This document shows positions 35,289 to 44,311 of a DNA stretch of 64,000 bases, one piece after another. Both the position numbers and the translations under genes were made by a program. Source of the DNA: Pedomonas sp051304405 (GTDB taxonomy: Bacteria; Pseudomonadota; Alphaproteobacteria; Sphingomonadales; Sphingomonadaceae); the NCBI RefSeq assembly GCF_051304405.1, contig NZ_JBPPGG010000001.1, positions 620,001 to 684,000 of the forward strand, in the 5' to 3' direction. The notes under the pieces are model-generated. The model ran no database searches and was not told where the DNA came from. It was given only the letters and a program-made list of their open reading frames with translations. Each line of letters opens with the position of its first letter. The stretch's first letter is position 1.

Positions 35289-38200
35289 TTAGAACGACGC
35301 CCGCAGGCCGACGGTGCCCTTGAGGCTGTAGCTGTCGCCGAAATCGCCAAGCGCGGTCTTGCCCGAGCCCTGGGCGTAGAGGGTGACGCGGCCGTTCCAG
35401 GTGTAGCTGCCGCCAAGGCCGATCTCGCCCCACCAGGCGCGTTCGCGGTTGAGGATGTCCGTCCCGCTCACCATGACGCCCGTCTCCGCCAGCCATTCGC
35501 GGCTGATGTTGACGATGCCGTAGAGGTAGCGGCTGCGGTTGGCCCCCACGGTGGCCTGATGGTCGAGCGACAGGCCCCAGCGCGTGCGCAGGCTCTCGGC
35601 CTGGTCCGCCTTCACCACCGCCCCGGCCGGATCAACGAACCGGTCGAAGTCCGCATGGGCGTAGCTCACCTGGATCTGGGGCGTGAGGCTGAGGCCGCCG
35701 CCCAGCGCCGCCCGCTTGCCCAGCTCCAGGCTGAAGCCGACGCCGGTGCCGTCGTTGTCCTTGGTGAGCGCGCCGAGCGTGCCGGAGGTAAGATCGCTGG
35801 AGAACCAGCTGACCTGCGCCTGACCGTCGGCATAGAAGCCCGAGGGGCTGTGCCAGGTGAGCGTTGCGCCAAGGCCGTGGCCTTTCGTCTTGATCGCGCC
35901 GCGGCCGAAGCGGGAGGCCACATGGCCGTCCGCCTTGCCGTAGTGGGCCGTCACCGCGCCGATCAGGGTGCTGCCGTCGCTGCGCTGCGCCAGCGTCTGC
36001 TCCATCCCCAGCTGCATCTGCCAGCTGTTGATGTTCTTGTCGGTGCCGCTGGTCGAGAACGCCGCCTCCGGCCGGTGGCGCGTGCTGCGGATCCGGCCCC
36101 AGATGCCGCTGCCCGCGTGGATCGGCGACCCCGCCCACGTGCGGTTGCCCACGCGCTCCTGCATCGTCGGCAGCTCGCTCAGCGCCAGCAGGGTCTGCAC
36201 GTAGCCCTCATAGACCGGCACGCCCGGCTGGTAGACCACGCCCACCTCGCCGGTCGCCGGCGACGGCGCCGGGGAAGGCGCAGGCTGCGGCCCGGGCTGG
36301 GGCTGGGGCTGGGGCTGCGGCGTCGCGTCGTCCCCGTCGTCCCCGTCGTCCTCCAGGGTCGTGCGCAGATACCAGTCGCCATCGGTCGGATCGGAGATCC
36401 CGCCCTTGAACAGGCGGTAGGCATAGGCGCCGCCGATCACCGCCGGGTCGCCCTCGAACACATAGTCGCCGCGGAGCACGAACGTGCCGTTCGACGCCCC
36501 CGCCACGTCGATGATCTTGATGCCCTCGACCGTGACGCCGCCAAGGCCGTCGCGGTTGAGAACCACCACCTCGGTCTGGCCCGCCGTGTCGCCAAGGACC
36601 ACCAGCCGGTCGGTCGCCGAGTCATCGCCGCCAAGGGCGGTTTCAATCTCGAGCACACCGCCGTTGCCGACGTAATTGCCGACGACGGTGAGCGTGCCGA
36701 AGCTGTTGCCCGGCGCCACCGTGCCCGTGTTGAACACGCTGCCCACCCGGCCGTTGCCGCCGAGGCGGCCCTGCTGCGCCACGTCCACGTGGCTGCCGAG
36801 CACGCCGTTGACGGAAAGCGTGCCCTCGTTCACCCGCGTCGTTGCCGTGTAGGCACCGTTGTCGGCGGTGAGGACGAGCCGGCCGCTGCCCGCCTTGGTG
36901 AAGCCGCCGCTGCCGGACAGCGTGCTGCTCAGTGTCAGCGTCGTGCCCGCGTCGGTCAGCACCGTGCCGTCGCCGGCGAAGACCAGGTCGCGCCCGCTCG
37001 CGAAGTCTGCCGTCGTGCGGAGCGTGCCGCCCTCGAAGGTGATCTTGCCCGCCGCCGCGCCGAGGTTGGCGTCTTGCGAGACCGCCAGCGTGCCGCCGCG
37101 GATCACCGTGCCGCCCGCATAGCTGTTGTCGCCGCTGAGGATGACGGTGCCCTTCCCGATCTGGTGCACGGCGCCGGTCCCGCTGATGACCGTACCGAAG
37201 TCAACGTCGTCGGACCGGTTGAAGGCCAGCACGCCGTCATTGATCACGCTGGCCCCGATCATGCCGGAGGTGCCGCCGTCGCCGAGTTGCAGGGTGCCGG
37301 CTTCGATCCTGACGACTCCGCCCAGCGTGTTGTCGGCGGCCAGCGTCAGCCGGCCGCTGCCGGCCTTCGTCATGTCGGCGCCGGAAATGACCGCGCCGGT
37401 CCTGACATCGAAGCCCTGGGTGTCGATGATGCCGTCAGAGACAAAGACCGCGTCGTCGCTGCCGAAATTGGCGAACAGGTCAGCCTGCGATGCGCTCAGG
37501 ACCAGGCGGGCCTTGTCGAGGAGCTGGAAGGTGGCCTGGCCATCTCCCGCCGCGATCTGGCCGACGGTGAGGGTCGACGCCTTGACCTCGATGTATCCGG
37601 TGCTGGCCGCGTCCAGCGCCGCGTGCAGGGAACCGGCCTCGAACCGGGAATCGTCGTACACGTAGAGACCACCGTAGCCGAGTTCGCCCACCACGGCCTG
37701 GCCGGTGACGGTGGCAACCGCGCCCGTGTCGACCAGCGCCAGAAGGCCTTGCGCGTTCTTGGCCACACCCAGCTTCAGCGTCTCCGCCGTCAGTTTCGGA
37801 GCGGCCACCGTCATGTAATGGAGGGACGTTGCGTTCTCGCCGACGCCGCCGAGATACTCCCGGACCGTGAGGTCCGTCCCGTAGTGCAACACGCTTGCGC
37901 TGCTGTTCTCGCCGGCCAGAACAAGCCGGTCGATATCAGCCGTTCCCTTGATCAGCTGAAGGCCGGCGACGCCGCCGTTGACGCCGGCCGTCAGGGTTCC
38001 GTCCACCTGAAGGCGGGCGTCGGGGCCGTCGAGGGTCACGCTCGCGCTGCTGCCGACGTTGACGCCCATCACCACATCCGCGGCCCGCCATTCCCCGTCC
38101 GACAGGTTGACCGCGCCGTAGGAAAGTCCGCTGCCGGTGCTGTTCGCGAGATAGGTGGTCCCGGTCGTCTCGAGCACCGCGCCGTCGCTGACGGCAACAG

Positions 38201-39869
38201 CCGCGCGCCCCAGCCCCTCGCCCACATAAAAATCGCCCAGGACGTTGAGGCGGGTCTGCGCCCCCGTCATGACAATGCCCGACTCCCGGCTGCCATCGGA
38301 GGTGAGGACGGTGCGGTCGGCGGGCGCTCCCGTGCCCAGGGTGACGACGGCCGCGTCCTCGACCAGCATGGCGACAACGCCATTCTCGCCGGCGAGGAAA
38401 CGGGAGGCCACAAGGCTTGCGCCGCCCGTGACCGTCACTTCCGTCGCGAGCGTGCTGCCGCTGGAGCCAAGCTCGATGGACTGCGCCGCAAAACTGGCCA
38501 TGTCGCTGACGATCAGCGAACCGCCGTTGTCGATCTGAACGGTATCGAATGCGGCTCTGCTGCCATTCCCGTCGACCGTGAAACCGGCATTGGTCGCAAC
38601 CTGGAGCCCGGCGGCGCCAAGGAACGTCCCGCCCTCCTTCACCGCGACAACGCCGGCCGTGACGCGCAGATCGCCGGAGAAGCTGTTGGCGCCGGCGAGC
38701 GTCAGCGTGCCGGTGCCGGTCTTGGTCAGCGTGGTGCCGCCGATGGCCGCGCCGGTCCTGACGTTGAAGCCCTGCGTGTCGATGACGCCGTTCTGGATCG
38801 AGACCTTGCCGGCACCGAACCCGGCGAACAGGTTGCTCTGCGCGCCGGTCAGCACCAGCCTGGCGTTGTTGTTGAGATGAAACGCCCCGTCGCCCGTACC
38901 GGCGGAGACCTGCCCGGCATAAAGCGTTGCGTTGTCGACCGTGACCGTGCCGGCGCTGCCGGGGTCGTCCGCCACCCGGACGGTTCCGATCCGCGCCTGT
39001 GCGCCGTTGTCGATCGTGAGCGTGGCCTCGCCGTCATGGCTGTTGAAGAAGTCGCCAACGGTGAGGGTGCCGTTCACCCGGAGTTCGGACTGCGCGCCCG
39101 TGATGGTGAGCGCGGCCTTGCCGCCGCGTCCGATCGCGCCGGCCTGGGCGGTGAGCAGGCCCCCGTCTTCCACGAGGCCCTGGACCACCATCGTATCGGA
39201 GCCGCCCATGGCAAGGTAGCTGCCCGCGTTCCAGACGGACCCGGCCCCGCTCACCCGCATCGAAATGCTGGTGGCATCCACGGTGTTGTGCCCCTCGCCC
39301 ACGAAGCTGCGGCCGGTCGTCAGCTGCCCGCCGTTCTCGATGATGATCGTGGACGGAGCGGCATCGCGGCCAACCACAAAATCCGCGGCGACGGCAAGGC
39401 TTGCGTTCGCGCCGCCGACCCGCACCGTGCCGGACTGGAGGAACAGATCCTCGCCCACCTGCATGGTCCCGCCGCTCTGGACGTCGAGCGTGCCCGCATT
39501 CTCCACGCCAAAGTCGTTGGCGACCGCCCATCCGCTCTGAACCGTGGCCTGAGCCGTGCCATAGATCCAGCCCTTGAGCGTCTCGACCGACGTGTCCACG
39601 ATCAACGTGCCGGATTGAACCCTTGCCTCGTCACCGGGAACGGGAATGCCAAGCGACCAGTTGCCCGGCGTCGACCAGGAGCCGGTGCCGTTCCAGTTGG
39701 TGATGTCCGCAAAGGCGGGAGTCGCGGCCGTGCTGGCCAGCAGGGCGCCGAGCACCGCGCCCCTGGTCAGAGGCTGGGCCGCCAGCCGTGGAATTGCCGA
39801 GAAAAACGATGTGGACTGTGTCCGGTGAAACCCGTTTTTGAATGTTCCTTCTGCACGCGACAAACGCAT
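35289..39869 (-). CDS. Type V (autotransporter) secreted adhesin-like protein
   Basis: A 1526-residue autotransporter. A long signal peptide with a basic extension ends at about residue 55 (TPAFA-DI). A passenger of about 1150 residues follows, consisting of beta-helix repeats, with several autotransporter-associated strands ending in 'GTLTLAGANSFSG', 'GRLTLAADNT' or 'GTVILSGDNSYAGG'. A proline-rich linker (PQPQPQPQPGPQPAPSPAP) separates it from a C-terminal 12-strand barrel ending in the typical aromatic F. The passenger has no recognisable enzyme domain, so adhesion or biofilm roles are guesses. It has an AT-rich upstream region and its own terminator. Confidence 0.92.
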   Translation of the reverse strand: MRLSRAEGTFKNGFHRTQSTSFFSAIPRLAAQPLTRGAVLGALLASTAATPAFADITNWNGTGSWSTPGNWSLGIPVPGDEARVQSGTLIVDTSVETLKGWIYGTAQATVQSGWAVANDFGVENAGTLDVQSGGTMQVGEDLFLQSGTVRVGGANASLAVAADFVVGRDAAPSTIIIENGGQLTTGRSFVGEGHNTVDATSISMRVSGAGSVWNAGSYLAMGGSDTMVVQGLVEDGGLLTAQAGAIGRGGKAALTITGAQSELRVNGTLTVGDFFNSHDGEATLTIDNGAQARIGTVRVADDPGSAGTVTVDNATLYAGQVSAGTGDGAFHLNNNARLVLTGAQSNLFAGFGAGKVSIQNGVIDTQGFNVRTGAAIGGTTLTKTGTGTLTLAGANSFSGDLRVTAGVVAVKEGGTFLGAAGLQVATNAGFTVDGNGSRAAFDTVQIDNGGSLIVSDMASFAAQSIELGSSGSTLATEVTVTGGASLVASRFLAGENGVVAMLVEDAAVVTLGTGAPADRTVLTSDGSRESGIVMTGAQTRLNVLGDFYVGEGLGRAAVAVSDGAVLETTGTTYLANSTGSGLSYGAVNLSDGEWRAADVVMGVNVGSSASVTLDGPDARLQVDGTLTAGVNGGVAGLQLIKGTADIDRLVLAGENSSASVLHYGTDLTVREYLGGVGENATSLHYMTVAAPKLTAETLKLGVAKNAQGLLALVDTGAVATVTGQAVVGELGYGGLYVYDDSRFEAGSLHAALDAASTGYIEVKASTLTVGQIAAGDGQATFQLLDKARLVLSASQADLFANFGSDDAVFVSDGIIDTQGFDVRTGAVISGADMTKAGSGRLTLAADNTLGGVVRIEAGTLQLGDGGTSGMIGASVINDGVLAFNRSDDVDFGTVISGTGAVHQIGKGTVILSGDNSYAGGTVIRGGTLAVSQDANLGAAAGKITFEGGTLRTTADFASGRDLVFAGDGTVLTDAGTTLTLSSTLSGSGGFTKAGSGRLVLTADNGAYTATTRVNEGTLSVNGVLGSHVDVAQQGRLGGNGRVGSVFNTGTVAPGNSFGTLTVVGNYVGNGGVLEIETALGGDDSATDRLVVLGDTAGQTEVVVLNRDGLGGVTVEGIKIIDVAGASNGTFVLRGDYVFEGDPAVIGGAYAYRLFKGGISDPTDGDWYLRTTLEDDGDDGDDATPQPQPQPQPGPQPAPSPAPSPATGEVGVVYQPGVPVYEGYVQTLLALSELPTMQERVGNRTWAGSPIHAGSGIWGRIRSTRHRPEAAFSTSGTDKNINSWQMQLGMEQTLAQRSDGSTLIGAVTAHYGKADGHVASRFGRGAIKTKGHGLGATLTWHSPSGFYADGQAQVSWFSSDLTSGTLGALTKDNDGTGVGFSLELGKRAALGGGLSLTPQIQVSYAHADFDRFVDPAGAVVKADQAESLRTRWGLSLDHQATVGANRSRYLYGIVNISREWLAETGVMVSGTDILNRERAWWGEIGLGGSYTWNGRVTLYAQGSGKTALGDFGDSYSLKGTVGLRASF

Positions 39870-40238
39870 CTGATCCCCCGATCGCCCTGTTTCGAGATTT
39901 CCGAAAGGTTCTGCCTGTGAAACGTTAGCAATCAGGAAGATTAATTTAAATTAATTTTATAACTACCTTATTGTTAACCTTGATTTATTTCCACCAGCAA
40001 GTAAAAAAATTGCTCCAAGCAATCGTGGTGTGTGGACCCGATTGTCTCTGACACCAACTCTCCCCTTTTTTTTCAGGAACAGGCCGGCCCGCCGCCGCGC
40101 CATGCCGGGTCTCTTGTGGTGCGGGGGAAGGCGCGCACGGCGGACATGCGTTGCGGCGCGGCGGTCGGGTGCCGCCGCGCCGGGATGCGGGGTTTCGGGC
40201 TGTCAGGAGGGTCGCCGGCGCGTCAGCGCCGGGGCGGC
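39870..40238. other. AT-rich intergenic region upstream of the autotransporter
   Basis: No gene. About 39925-40015 is strikingly AT-rich for this genome and contains a perfect 16-bp palindrome ATTAATTTAAATTAAT (39940-39955). Such islands in GC-rich alphaproteobacteria are common targets of silencers such as MucR/Ros or H-NS-like proteins (inference). The rest holds the 3' flank of the monooxygenase gene. Confidence 0.6.
40003..40023 (-). terminator. Weak intrinsic terminator
   Basis: On the minus strand ATTGCT-TGG-AGCAAT (40023-40009) is followed directly by TTTTTTTAC. The stem is only 6 bp. It would stop transcripts from the monooxygenase gene before they reach the autotransporter. Confidence 0.5.
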
Positions 40239-41462
40239 TTACCCGGCCGCACGCCCGTAATCGGGCAGCTTGAGCATGTTGTGGACCTCCCGGCGCCGGG
40301 CGGCCTGTTCGCTGTCGTCCGCCGAGGAGAGGCCGCCCGCCAGAAGCTGGTTGCGGCGGTCCAGCTCCTCCTGCGTGCGGGGCAGCAGCAGGGATTCGCC
40401 GATCGTCGCCAGCGCCTGGTTTGCTTCCACGAAGGGCCGGACGATCCGCTCGTAGGCGGCGAAGGCGTCTTGCGGGTTGTCGTGGGACGCCAGTTCGCCC
40501 GCCAGAATATAGGCGCCAACCAGCGCGAGGCTGGTGCCCTGCCCGGAGAGGAACGAGGGCGCGTAGGCCGCATCCCCCACCAGCACCACGCGGCCGGAGG
40601 ACCAGCGCGGCATGCGGATCTGGCTGACCGTATCGAAATAGAGATCATCCGAGGTCTGCATCGCCTCGACCAGATGGGGCACTTCCCAACCGTCGCGGGC
40701 GAACACTTCGGCCGTGCGGCGGCACTGCGCGCCCGCATCCGTGCGCGAATGGACCGGCGGCTCGTCGGTCGCGAATGTCAGGAACGCATGGAGCATCGCG
40801 TTGTCGCCGACCGCGTACATTCCGGCCATGCGCCCCGGCGCGGCATAGGTCACGCCCTCGTGGGAAAGGCCGGCCATGTTGGGCAGGGAAAAGAGATTGA
40901 AGCACCAGCCGAGATAGCGGTTGAACTGCTCCTCCGGCCCGAACACCAGGGCGCGGGTGCGCGAGTGCAGGCCGTCCGCACCGATGACGATATCGTAGCG
41001 CTGCGCATCGCCGCTCTTGAAGCGGACCGTCACGCCCTCGCCGTCGTCCTCCAGCGTGTCGATGGAGTCGTTGAAGCGGTAGCGGATCGCCCCGTTCTGC
41101 GTCAGCGCGAACAGCAGGAACGTCAGGACGCCGCGCGGCACCTCGATGTCGCGCCCAACGACGCCGCCGGTCACGGCCTCGGGCGGGATGATGGCGATCG
41201 TGGCCGCGTTCTCGTCCACAAAGGTGAGGCGGCGCGCGTTGATATGCGCCTCCCGGAGACGCGGCAGCAGCCCCATGCGCTCGACCACGTCAATCGCGGT
41301 GCCGCGCACGTCGATGGGGTAGCCGCCGCTGCGCACCGCGTCCGCGCGCTCCACGATGGTGACGTCAAAGCCGTAGCGATGCAGCCAGTAGGCCAGCGTC
41401 GGCCCGGCAATGCTGGCACCGGAGATGAGCACCTTCCTGGAGGGGGCGAGAGGCGTTGGCAT
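40239..41462 (-). CDS. FAD-dependent aromatic-type monooxygenase
   Basis: A 407-residue flavoprotein of the PHBH/TetX-like group. The dinucleotide fold is seen in 'KVLISGASIAGPTLAYWLH', the DG motif in 'YDIVIGADGLHSRTR' and the second FAD motif in 'VVLVGDAAYAPSFLSGQGTSLALVGA'. Such enzymes hydroxylate aromatic or polyketide-like compounds, including antibiotics. It is divergent from a TetR-family gene, with two palindromes between them, which suggests substrate-inducible repression. ATG 41462 gives the standard length; the 10-residue upstream extension would overlap operator 1. Confidence 0.88.
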   Translation of the reverse strand: MPTPLAPSRKVLISGASIAGPTLAYWLHRYGFDVTIVERADAVRSGGYPIDVRGTAIDVVERMGLLPRLREAHINARRLTFVDENAATIAIIPPEAVTGGVVGRDIEVPRGVLTFLLFALTQNGAIRYRFNDSIDTLEDDGEGVTVRFKSGDAQRYDIVIGADGLHSRTRALVFGPEEQFNRYLGWCFNLFSLPNMAGLSHEGVTYAAPGRMAGMYAVGDNAMLHAFLTFATDEPPVHSRTDAGAQCRRTAEVFARDGWEVPHLVEAMQTSDDLYFDTVSQIRMPRWSSGRVVLVGDAAYAPSFLSGQGTSLALVGAYILAGELASHDNPQDAFAAYERIVRPFVEANQALATIGESLLLPRTQEELDRRNQLLAGGLSSADDSEQAARRREVHNMLKLPDYGRAAG

Positions 41463-41479
41463 GGGACGAACTCCGCTGT

Positions 41480-41549
41480 TAGGATGCAACACTGCATCTT
41501 ATGCGCACCCGGGGCAGCGGGGGTCAATAAGATGCGACAATGTATCTTA
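41480..41549. promoter_or_regulatory. Two 22-bp palindromic operators between monooxygenase and TetR genes
   Basis: Site 1 (41480-41501) is TAGGATGC-N6-GCATCTTA and site 2 (41528-41549) is TAAGATGC-N6-GTATCTTA. The shared dyad is TAAGATGY with a 6-bp centre. The two sites are 48 bp apart and sit in the only space between the divergent start codons, as expected for the adjacent TetR-family repressor. Confidence 0.75.
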
Positions 41550-41575
41550 TTTGTGCCGGAACGGGGGGAGGACGT

Positions 41576-42211
41576 GTGGAAAAGGGCGCGAGACGACGCG
41601 GCAGCGTGCTGGTGGAGGCCATACTGGACGCGGCCTGGGCCGAGCTGATCGACAAGGGCTACACCAGCTTCACGCTGGAGGCGGTTGCGCGGCGCGCCGG
41701 CACCAGCCGGCCTGTGCTGTCCCGCCGCTGGCCCACCGGCGCCGATCTGGCCGTTGCCGCCATCGGCCATTACATCGCCCGGCATCCCGTCACCGTCCCC
41801 GACCTCGGGAGCGTGCGCGCGGAGCTTCTCCTCCTGTTGCGGCAGGTCTCCGATCGTGGTGCGATCACCATCACCCGGGTTCTGTTCAGCATGCGCGACT
41901 ACTTCCTTGAAACGCACTCCAGCCTGGCCGATCTGCGCGGCGAGCTGCGCAAGCGGACCGGCGGCAATCGGGGGATCGAGGACATTCTCGAACGCGGCGT
42001 CCGGCGCGGCGAGATCGACCCCGCCCGGCTGACGCCGCGCATCGCCACCCTCCCCCTCGACCTCGTGAATCATGAAGCGCTCATGACGCACAAGCCGGTG
42101 CCCGAAGCGGTGATCGCCGAGATCATCGACTCCATTTTCCTGCCGCTCGTCACCCCGGAAAAACCGGCGCAACGCAAAGGACAGACGGCAAGCCCCACCC
42201 GGCCCTCCTAG
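41576..42211 (+). CDS. TetR-family transcriptional regulator
   Basis: A 211-residue repressor. The N-terminal helix-turn-helix reads 'AELIDKGYTSFTLEAVARRAGTSRPVLSRRWPTGADL' (about 20-56); the C-terminal ligand domain resembles the TetR_C_16/AefR-like group. The GTG at 41576 is preferred because GGGGGGAGGAC ends four bases upstream; an ATG at 41540 lies inside operator site 2. It likely represses itself and the divergent monooxygenase. The last four bases overlap the receptor pseudogene end. Confidence 0.87.
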   Translation: MEKGARRRGSVLVEAILDAAWAELIDKGYTSFTLEAVARRAGTSRPVLSRRWPTGADLAVAAIGHYIARHPVTVPDLGSVRAELLLLLRQVSDRGAITITRVLFSMRDYFLETHSSLADLRGELRKRTGGNRGIEDILERGVRRGEIDPARLTPRIATLPLDLVNHEALMTHKPVPEAVIAEIIDSIFLPLVTPEKPAQRKGQTASPTRPS

Positions 42212-42968
42212 AGATCAACCGTCAGGTAGGCGGTGACGGCGCGGGGATCGAGCGGCTCGAACGCGCCCGAGCCCACCGACAGCCAGGTATATTTGTTCGT
42301 CACGTTGGCGACGGAGACGCGCAGGGACGCGGGCGCGCGGCCCAGATCGAAGGCATAGCGCGCCCCGAGGCTCAGCGTCGTATAGCCGGGGATGAACAGA
42401 TCGTTCCGCACGGTGGCCGCAACCTTGCCCGTGTGCAAAACGGACCCGTCAACGGACAGCCCCTCGCAAAACGGCAGGCGATAGTCCACGTTCATTTCCA
42501 GCGAGACCTGCGGCTGCCCGACCGGCCGCCTGCCTGCCGCCGCCGCCCCCGGCGCATAGGAGACACGCGGCCTCTGAAGAAAGGCGCCGCCGACCACCTT
42601 CAGCCCCGGCAGGGAGTGATCGGAAACGCTGACCTCGAAGCCGGAATGGGAGACCTCGCCGAGGTCGCGGTACACATTGTTCTGGTCGAGGCTGAAATAG
42701 GGCTTCCGGATATCGAAATAGCCCGCGATGAGGGACGTTGACGGGAATGGCGACCACTTGATCCCCGCGTCATACTGCCGGGTCAGCAGCGCCGGCAGAA
42801 CCTCGAGGCGGTTGGCGGCGTAGTCCGGCGCCTGGCCAATTTCCTCCAGCCCCTTTGTGTAGCTGCCATAGGCGACCCAGTCCGGCGCCAGGCGAACGGT
42901 CAGGGCCGTGCTCGGCAGCCACTTGTCCGTCTTCCGGTCCTTCGCGGCCTGCTCCGGGGCGTGGACCG

Positions 42969-42976
42969 ATTTCTTG
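42969..42976. repeat. Target-site duplication, left copy
   Basis: ATTTCTTG directly abuts the left terminal repeat and is repeated at 45823-45830 after the right one. The 8-bp size is the ISL3-family value. Confidence 0.95.
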
Positions 42977-43002
42977 GGCTATCCGGCATATCGGGTTGAT
43001 GA
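42977..43002 (+). repeat. IS terminal inverted repeat, left
   Basis: 26 bp, beginning GGCTATCCGGCATATCGGG. It is the exact complement of 45797-45822. Confidence 0.95.
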
Positions 43003-43045
43003 AGCCCTGCAAGGGCTCCACTGCTGCTCCGGCGCTAAGGGTTGA

Positions 43046-43870
43046 TTAGGGTTCGATCTGGAAAACCCAACAGCTCTTTGCACCACCGATGATGCGGCTG
43101 TTGACAGCTTTGTCCGCGATGAAGCGCGGTGCGTCCGATTGCTTGAGTGCCTTCCGCATTGGCGCATCAATCTCAACGCGAATGCCAGCATCCTTGAAAT
43201 GCTGGCGGATTTCCTTGAGGTTCAGGGCCAGCAAGTTCGATACGCGGCTGTGGTTGAAGTCCACGCCCCGCGCCTTCAAGGTCTCGATTCCATCCCAGAA
43301 GGTGCGAAGGATGTCGGGCGGCTGCGGCGCGTCATGGCCCAGCTCTTCCAGTGCCGGCGTGTCGATGCCCAGTTCGGCGCACATGCCCTCCAGCATTTGG
43401 TGCATCATCCGCCGCTCCACCCGGTTCCGCGTTACCTGGAGCTTCTGCGCCAGGCGCAGCGTCTGGTTCTGGAGCGACACGCGAGAGGACACAGACTGAA
43501 GGTTGAGCCGCTTGCCCATGCGTCCGTGGAAATGCTCGAAGATCGTGCGGAAAGCCTCCTCTTGGTAGAGGAGGATTGCGGCCCGTCTATCCTCATCCTT
43601 CACCTGCCGGGGGTCGAGCGTCACCAACCAACCGTGGAAACGCTCCAAGTGGAGACAGAGCATTTCCTGCATTCCACCGGCAGAAGGTATCAACATAGTG
43701 TTGATACCTTTGCTGATGACAGGGTGCTGCGTAATACGCCAGTGCTGTCCCTGCCACGTCAGCCCCAATGCCTCGACGACAGGCTTCATTACCACGAAGA
43801 TGCCTTCCGGCTGGCGCACCGTCAGTATCTGGTGCTGATGGAAAGGCATTACCTCAAATCGGTTGGTCAT
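43046..43870 (-). CDS. P22 antirepressor-type protein carried by the IS
   Basis: A 274-residue protein. The first 110 residues ('QILTVRQPEGIFVVMKPVVEALGL', 'WRITQHPVIS', 'CLHLERFHGWLVTLDPRQV') match the phage antirepressor N-terminal domain (P22_AR_N). The middle is helical and the C-terminus ('SRIIGGAKSCWVFQI') is unrecognised. Antirepressors bind and inactivate repressors, so it may modulate the element's own regulator (inference). AGGAG precedes the ATG at 43870. A perfect 23-bp palindrome sits 19 bp upstream. Confidence 0.75.
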   Translation of the reverse strand: MTNRFEVMPFHQHQILTVRQPEGIFVVMKPVVEALGLTWQGQHWRITQHPVISKGINTMLIPSAGGMQEMLCLHLERFHGWLVTLDPRQVKDEDRRAAILLYQEEAFRTIFEHFHGRMGKRLNLQSVSSRVSLQNQTLRLAQKLQVTRNRVERRMMHQMLEGMCAELGIDTPALEELGHDAPQPPDILRTFWDGIETLKARGVDFNHSRVSNLLALNLKEIRQHFKDAGIRVEIDAPMRKALKQSDAPRFIADKAVNSRIIGGAKSCWVFQIEP

Positions 43871-43889
43871 ACTTACTCCTGACGTCCAA

Positions 43890-43912
43890 GGTATGCGTGT
43901 TACACGCATACC
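43890..43912. promoter_or_regulatory. Perfect 23-bp palindrome upstream of the antirepressor gene
   Basis: GGTATGCGTGT, a single central T, then ACACGCATACC. It fills the gap between the two minus-strand IS genes. It may be an operator or, as RNA, an 11-bp hairpin that attenuates readthrough; no T tract follows. Confidence 0.75.
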
Positions 43913-43914
43913 TT

Positions 43915-44196
43915 TCAGTGCAAGTCCCTGCTTCGCGCGACCACCTTATTGGCGAATGCCGCGTCGTCGTAGATGGCCTTGGCCTGACGGCTGAAGGTAC
44001 GGAAGATCGCGGCGAAATCCGCGCCGGTCAGATCAACGACATTGGCGCCATGCTCGTCCATGATCTGGGCGATAGCACTGAGCCCCTGAGCCACGTCCTT
44101 CAGGGCGAGGTCAGCATCTTCGGTGATGATATAACCGCGGGTCTCGAATTGATCGGCCTCGCGCTTGGCGCTAGGTTTCTTACCAGCTTGTTCCAT
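43915..44196 (-). CDS. IS passenger protein of unknown function
   Basis: A 93-residue soluble protein I do not recognise. The N-terminus is basic (MEQAGKKPSAKREADQ); the rest is predicted helical with 'DVAQGLSAIAQIMDEHGANVVDLTGADFAAIFRTFSRQAKAIYDD'-like heptads (shown only in part: 'LTGADFAAIFRTFSRQAKAI'). GGGATACCCCCCC precedes the start rather than a clear Shine-Dalgarno. It is first in the minus-strand gene pair of the IS and divergent from the RHH-transposase pair. Confidence 0.6.
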   Translation of the reverse strand: MEQAGKKPSAKREADQFETRGYIITEDADLALKDVAQGLSAIAQIMDEHGANVVDLTGADFAAIFRTFSRQAKAIYDDAAFANKVVARSRDLH

Positions 44197-44265
44197 GGGG
44201 GGGTATCCCTTGGTTCGAGTTAGGGCCGGAGCGATGTTGGCGCATCACTCCGGCTCGCCACCACT

Positions 44266-44308
44266 AGTTACGTAAGTTGACGCCATTGTCAATGGGTGTT
44301 ACGTAACT
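44266..44308 (+). promoter_or_regulatory. Promoter and paired operators of the RHH-transposase operon
   Basis: AGTTACGTAA (44266-44275) and its exact complement TTACGTAACT (44299-44308) flank TTGACG (44277-44282). With a 17-bp spacer the -10 would be TACGTA (44300-44305), buried in the right operator. The start codon at 44312 lies only 6 bp past it, so the mRNA may be leaderless. Confidence 0.55.
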
Positions 44309-44311
44309 CCC

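Noticed and set aside
35220..39920. 1566-residue open frame opposite the autotransporter
   Set aside because: The minus strand has a signal peptide, beta-helix repeats and a barrel. The plus frame shows only Arg/His/Ala-rich text without domains.
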